Below the pieces are notes generated by a model. The model did not search any database and was not told the DNA's origin. It saw only the letters and a program-made list of their open reading frames with translations. Below are positions 60,141 to 64,000 of a stretch of DNA of 64,000 nt, piece by piece. How positions within the stretch are numbered: the first letter of the stretch is position 1; each line of letters opens with the position of its first letter. Source of the DNA: Streptomyces capitiformicae (GTDB taxonomy: Bacteria > Actinomycetota > Actinomycetes > Streptomycetales > Streptomycetaceae); the NCBI RefSeq assembly GCF_002214185.1, contig NZ_CP022161.1, positions 9,617,486-9,681,485 of the forward strand, read 5' to 3'. The translations under genes and the position numbers were made by a program.

Positions 60141-60431
60141 CCCCCACCTGCTTCGGAAGCTAGCGCGGAGCACCGCGCTTGTAAACGTCTTGCGCAACCC
60201 TTGACGCACAAGAGCCGCACCGGGGTGGATGCGGCCCTCGCGATGACGGAGAACGGTGTGGTCGTCAACTCCCCGATGGCTCGCCAGTGGTGAGGCGACG
60301 TCAGGAGGTGTTGTCGAAGGAGCTCCTTTCCGCAGTCGTTGCCGACGACTCCGGGGGCGGAGGCTGAGGCGAAACTGAACAGCGCGGGCGTTGTCAGCGG
60401 TGGGTGCTATTCATGACCGTATGGACATCGA

Positions 60432-61160
60432 TCACGCGGATCCCCATGAGGTAGCGGCGCTCCGTGCCGTGTTCGACGTCGACGACGGCGGTGAGTCGGC
60501 GCTCGCATCGAGGCGGCCGCCGTGGGCGGAGACGATCGCGGCGACGATGGCGAGGCCGAGGCCGGAGCCGCCCTGATGAGGGCCGGTGCGGGAGCGGGAG
60601 GCGTCGGCTCGGGTGAAGTGTTCGAAGACCGAAGGGAGAAGAGCGGGCGGGATGCCGGTGCCGTCGTCGTGTACGCGGATCATGCAGCGGTCGGCGGTGG
60701 ATTCGACCGAGGCCGTGACCGTCGTGCCGGCGGCGTGTGCACACAGGCGTTGGCCAGCAGGTTGGCCACCACCTGGTGGAGGCGTGCCTCGTCCCCCGTG
60801 ACCAGCGCTGGGGCGTCCAGGAACAGGGTCAGCTGCCAGTTGTGGTCCTCGTCCGCCGCCCGCGCGTGCCACACCGCCTCCGCCGCCAGGGCGGCGAGGT
60901 CCACCTCGGCCGACTCCAACGGGCGGCCCTCGTCGAGGCGGGCGAGCAGGAGCAGGTCCTCCACCAGGCCCGTCATCCGCGCCGACTCCGCCGAGATGCG
61001 CCGCCACGCCAGCGTGGGCTCGATCTTGTCGGTACCCCGGTTCATCAGTTCCGCGTAGCCGGCAATCGACGCCAGCGGCGTACGGAGTTCATGGCTGGCG
61101 TCGGCGAGGAAGCGGCGCATGCGTTCCTCGCTGCGCTGCCGTTGGGCGAGGGACGCCTCG
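60432..61160 (-). pseudogene. Sensor histidine kinase, C-terminal remnant, frameshifted
   Basis: The minus strand reads VEASLAQRQRSEERMRRFLA, DASHELRTPLASIAGYAELM (the H is the phosphorylation site), LVEDLLLLARLDEGRPLESA and ARLHQVVANLLANACVHTPP. A frame change near 60740 gives AAGTTVTASVESTADRCMIR, VHDDGTGIPPALLPSVFEHF and GGSGLGLAIVAAIVSAHGGR. The sensor and membrane part are gone, and the C-terminus is scrambled after HGGRLDAS. A decayed kinase that lost its input domain and reading frame. Confidence 0.75.
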
Positions 61161-61319
61161 ACGTGGGGAATCCCCCACCCCAGCCGTCCAACGGGCCGTC
61201 ATCTTCCGTACTCCCCCGCCCGGATCGCGTACCCGAGCCCGCGCGGCAGGGTGCCATACGTACGCCCGGCGCCCAGGCGACGTGGGGCACCCTCCTCGGC
61301 GAGGCCGCGAGACCCCACC

Positions 61320-61556
61320 GACAAGCGTGGCACCTGGACGCCGTCAAGGTCGGGCAGCATCCCGTCGAGGACCACGGCGTGCGGGGCGCAGCCGCGCGCC
61401 ACCCGGAGCGCGCTGTGCCCGTCCGCCACCGGGTAGGGGGCGCCGGCCCGCCTCGGCCACGGACACGGACACGGACAGCGGTTCGGTGAGCCCGGGTTCG
61501 TCGTCGACGATGAGGACACGGACTCGGCCGTTTCGGGTCGCGGAAGTGGCAGCCAT
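61320..61556 (-). pseudogene. Response regulator receiver-domain remnant
   Basis: The minus strand reads MAATSATRNGRVRVLIVDDE with the acidic pair, then after a frame change near 61440 DGHSALRVARGCAPHAVVLD and GMLPDLDGVQVPRL, the phosphoacceptor region of an OmpR-type receiver. The sequence then jumps to residues that belong to the start of the kinase remnant (GLGYAIRAGEYGR). The output DNA-binding domain is missing. With the adjacent kinase scrap this is a collapsed regulator-kinase operon. Confidence 0.65.
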
Positions 61557-61642
61557 GTACGCATCGTGTCCGGGTTCGCTGAGGGAACGCTGTGTTCCAC
61601 CTGAGGCGGTCCGATGACCTGGACACTCGGACCGGACACGAC

Positions 61643-61681
61643 GAGGGCCGCACCCCCTGCCGAACAGGGGGTGCGGCCCTC
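61643..61681 (-). terminator. Terminator of acnA
   Basis: Perfect 17-bp stem gagggccgcaccccctg with its complement and the loop ccgaa, 20 bp downstream of the acnA stop. Confidence 0.85.
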
Positions 61682-61700
61682 AATTGCCTTACCGCTCCGC

Positions 61701-64000
<2,300 letters not shown>

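Overview
The window reads as chromosomal DNA of a Streptomyces or close relative. GC is very high with strong third-position GC bias in the genes, GTG and TTG starts are common, and there is a melC-type tyrosinase operon, GAF-ANTAR and SpoIIE/STAS signalling proteins, a LAXTG-anchored surface protein, an NgcE/NgcF-like sugar transporter with a DasR-like box, and a perfect CebR-type operator in front of a cellulose-type LPMO.

Region 1 (about 1-14,240) is accessory and heavily degraded. A few intact genes (flavodoxin-fold oxidoreductase with a divergent XRE/MmyB regulator, a small secreted RNase-toxin-like protein, a LysR regulator with a divergent SnoaL-like protein) sit among scraps of TnsA, IS630, ISL3, IS256, a DUF1524 nuclease, a Tn3 transposase, a tyrosine integrase and a Ser/Thr kinase. 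A nearly complete IS3 element has lost its second catalytic aspartate.

Region 2 (14,279-19,874) looks like a shikimate/quinate utilisation module: IclR regulator, MHS-family transporter, zinc dehydrogenase and a dehydroshikimate dehydratase/HPPD-like fusion. The transporter and the dehydrogenase-dehydratase pair share a 27-bp operator-like block.

Region 3 (20,074-27,499) is a stress-signalling neighbourhood: a truncated LuxR-type ATPase, remnants of a DUF2273 and a DUF5994 gene, one broken and one intact STAS protein, a GAF-SpoIIE phosphatase, a GNAT-like protein and two GAF-ANTAR proteins. It is followed by a TetR/amidase pair, a DUF2087 protein, a YihY protein, a PRC-barrel protein, a small membrane protein and a tRNA-like 3' half with a terminator (33,252-33,336).

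Region 4 (33,411-36,123, all minus strand) holds melC1-melC2 and two small secreted proteins.

Region 5 (36,618-46,199) is a tightly coupled, eight-gene Wzx/Wzy-type exopolysaccharide operon: glycosyltransferase, initiating phosphoglycosyltransferase, polymerase, MurJ-type flippase, deacetylase, second glycosyltransferase, Wzz-like protein and FemAB/BcsL-like transferase. It converges on a secreted GH26 hydrolase. Next to it is a 636-residue LAXTG surface protein made almost wholly of Asp/Glu/His/Gly/Ala repeats.

Region 6 (49,941-60,140) has a family of small two-cysteine secreted proteins, the sugar transporter genes ngcE-ngcF-like with the second permease gene lost into a tandem-repeat scar, a huge GH92 mannosidase, and an AA10 LPMO with CBM2. 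Regulatory palindromes here suggest control by glycan-sensing regulators. The window ends with a collapsed two-component system and the 3' part of aconitase (acnA, minus strand, running off the right edge).
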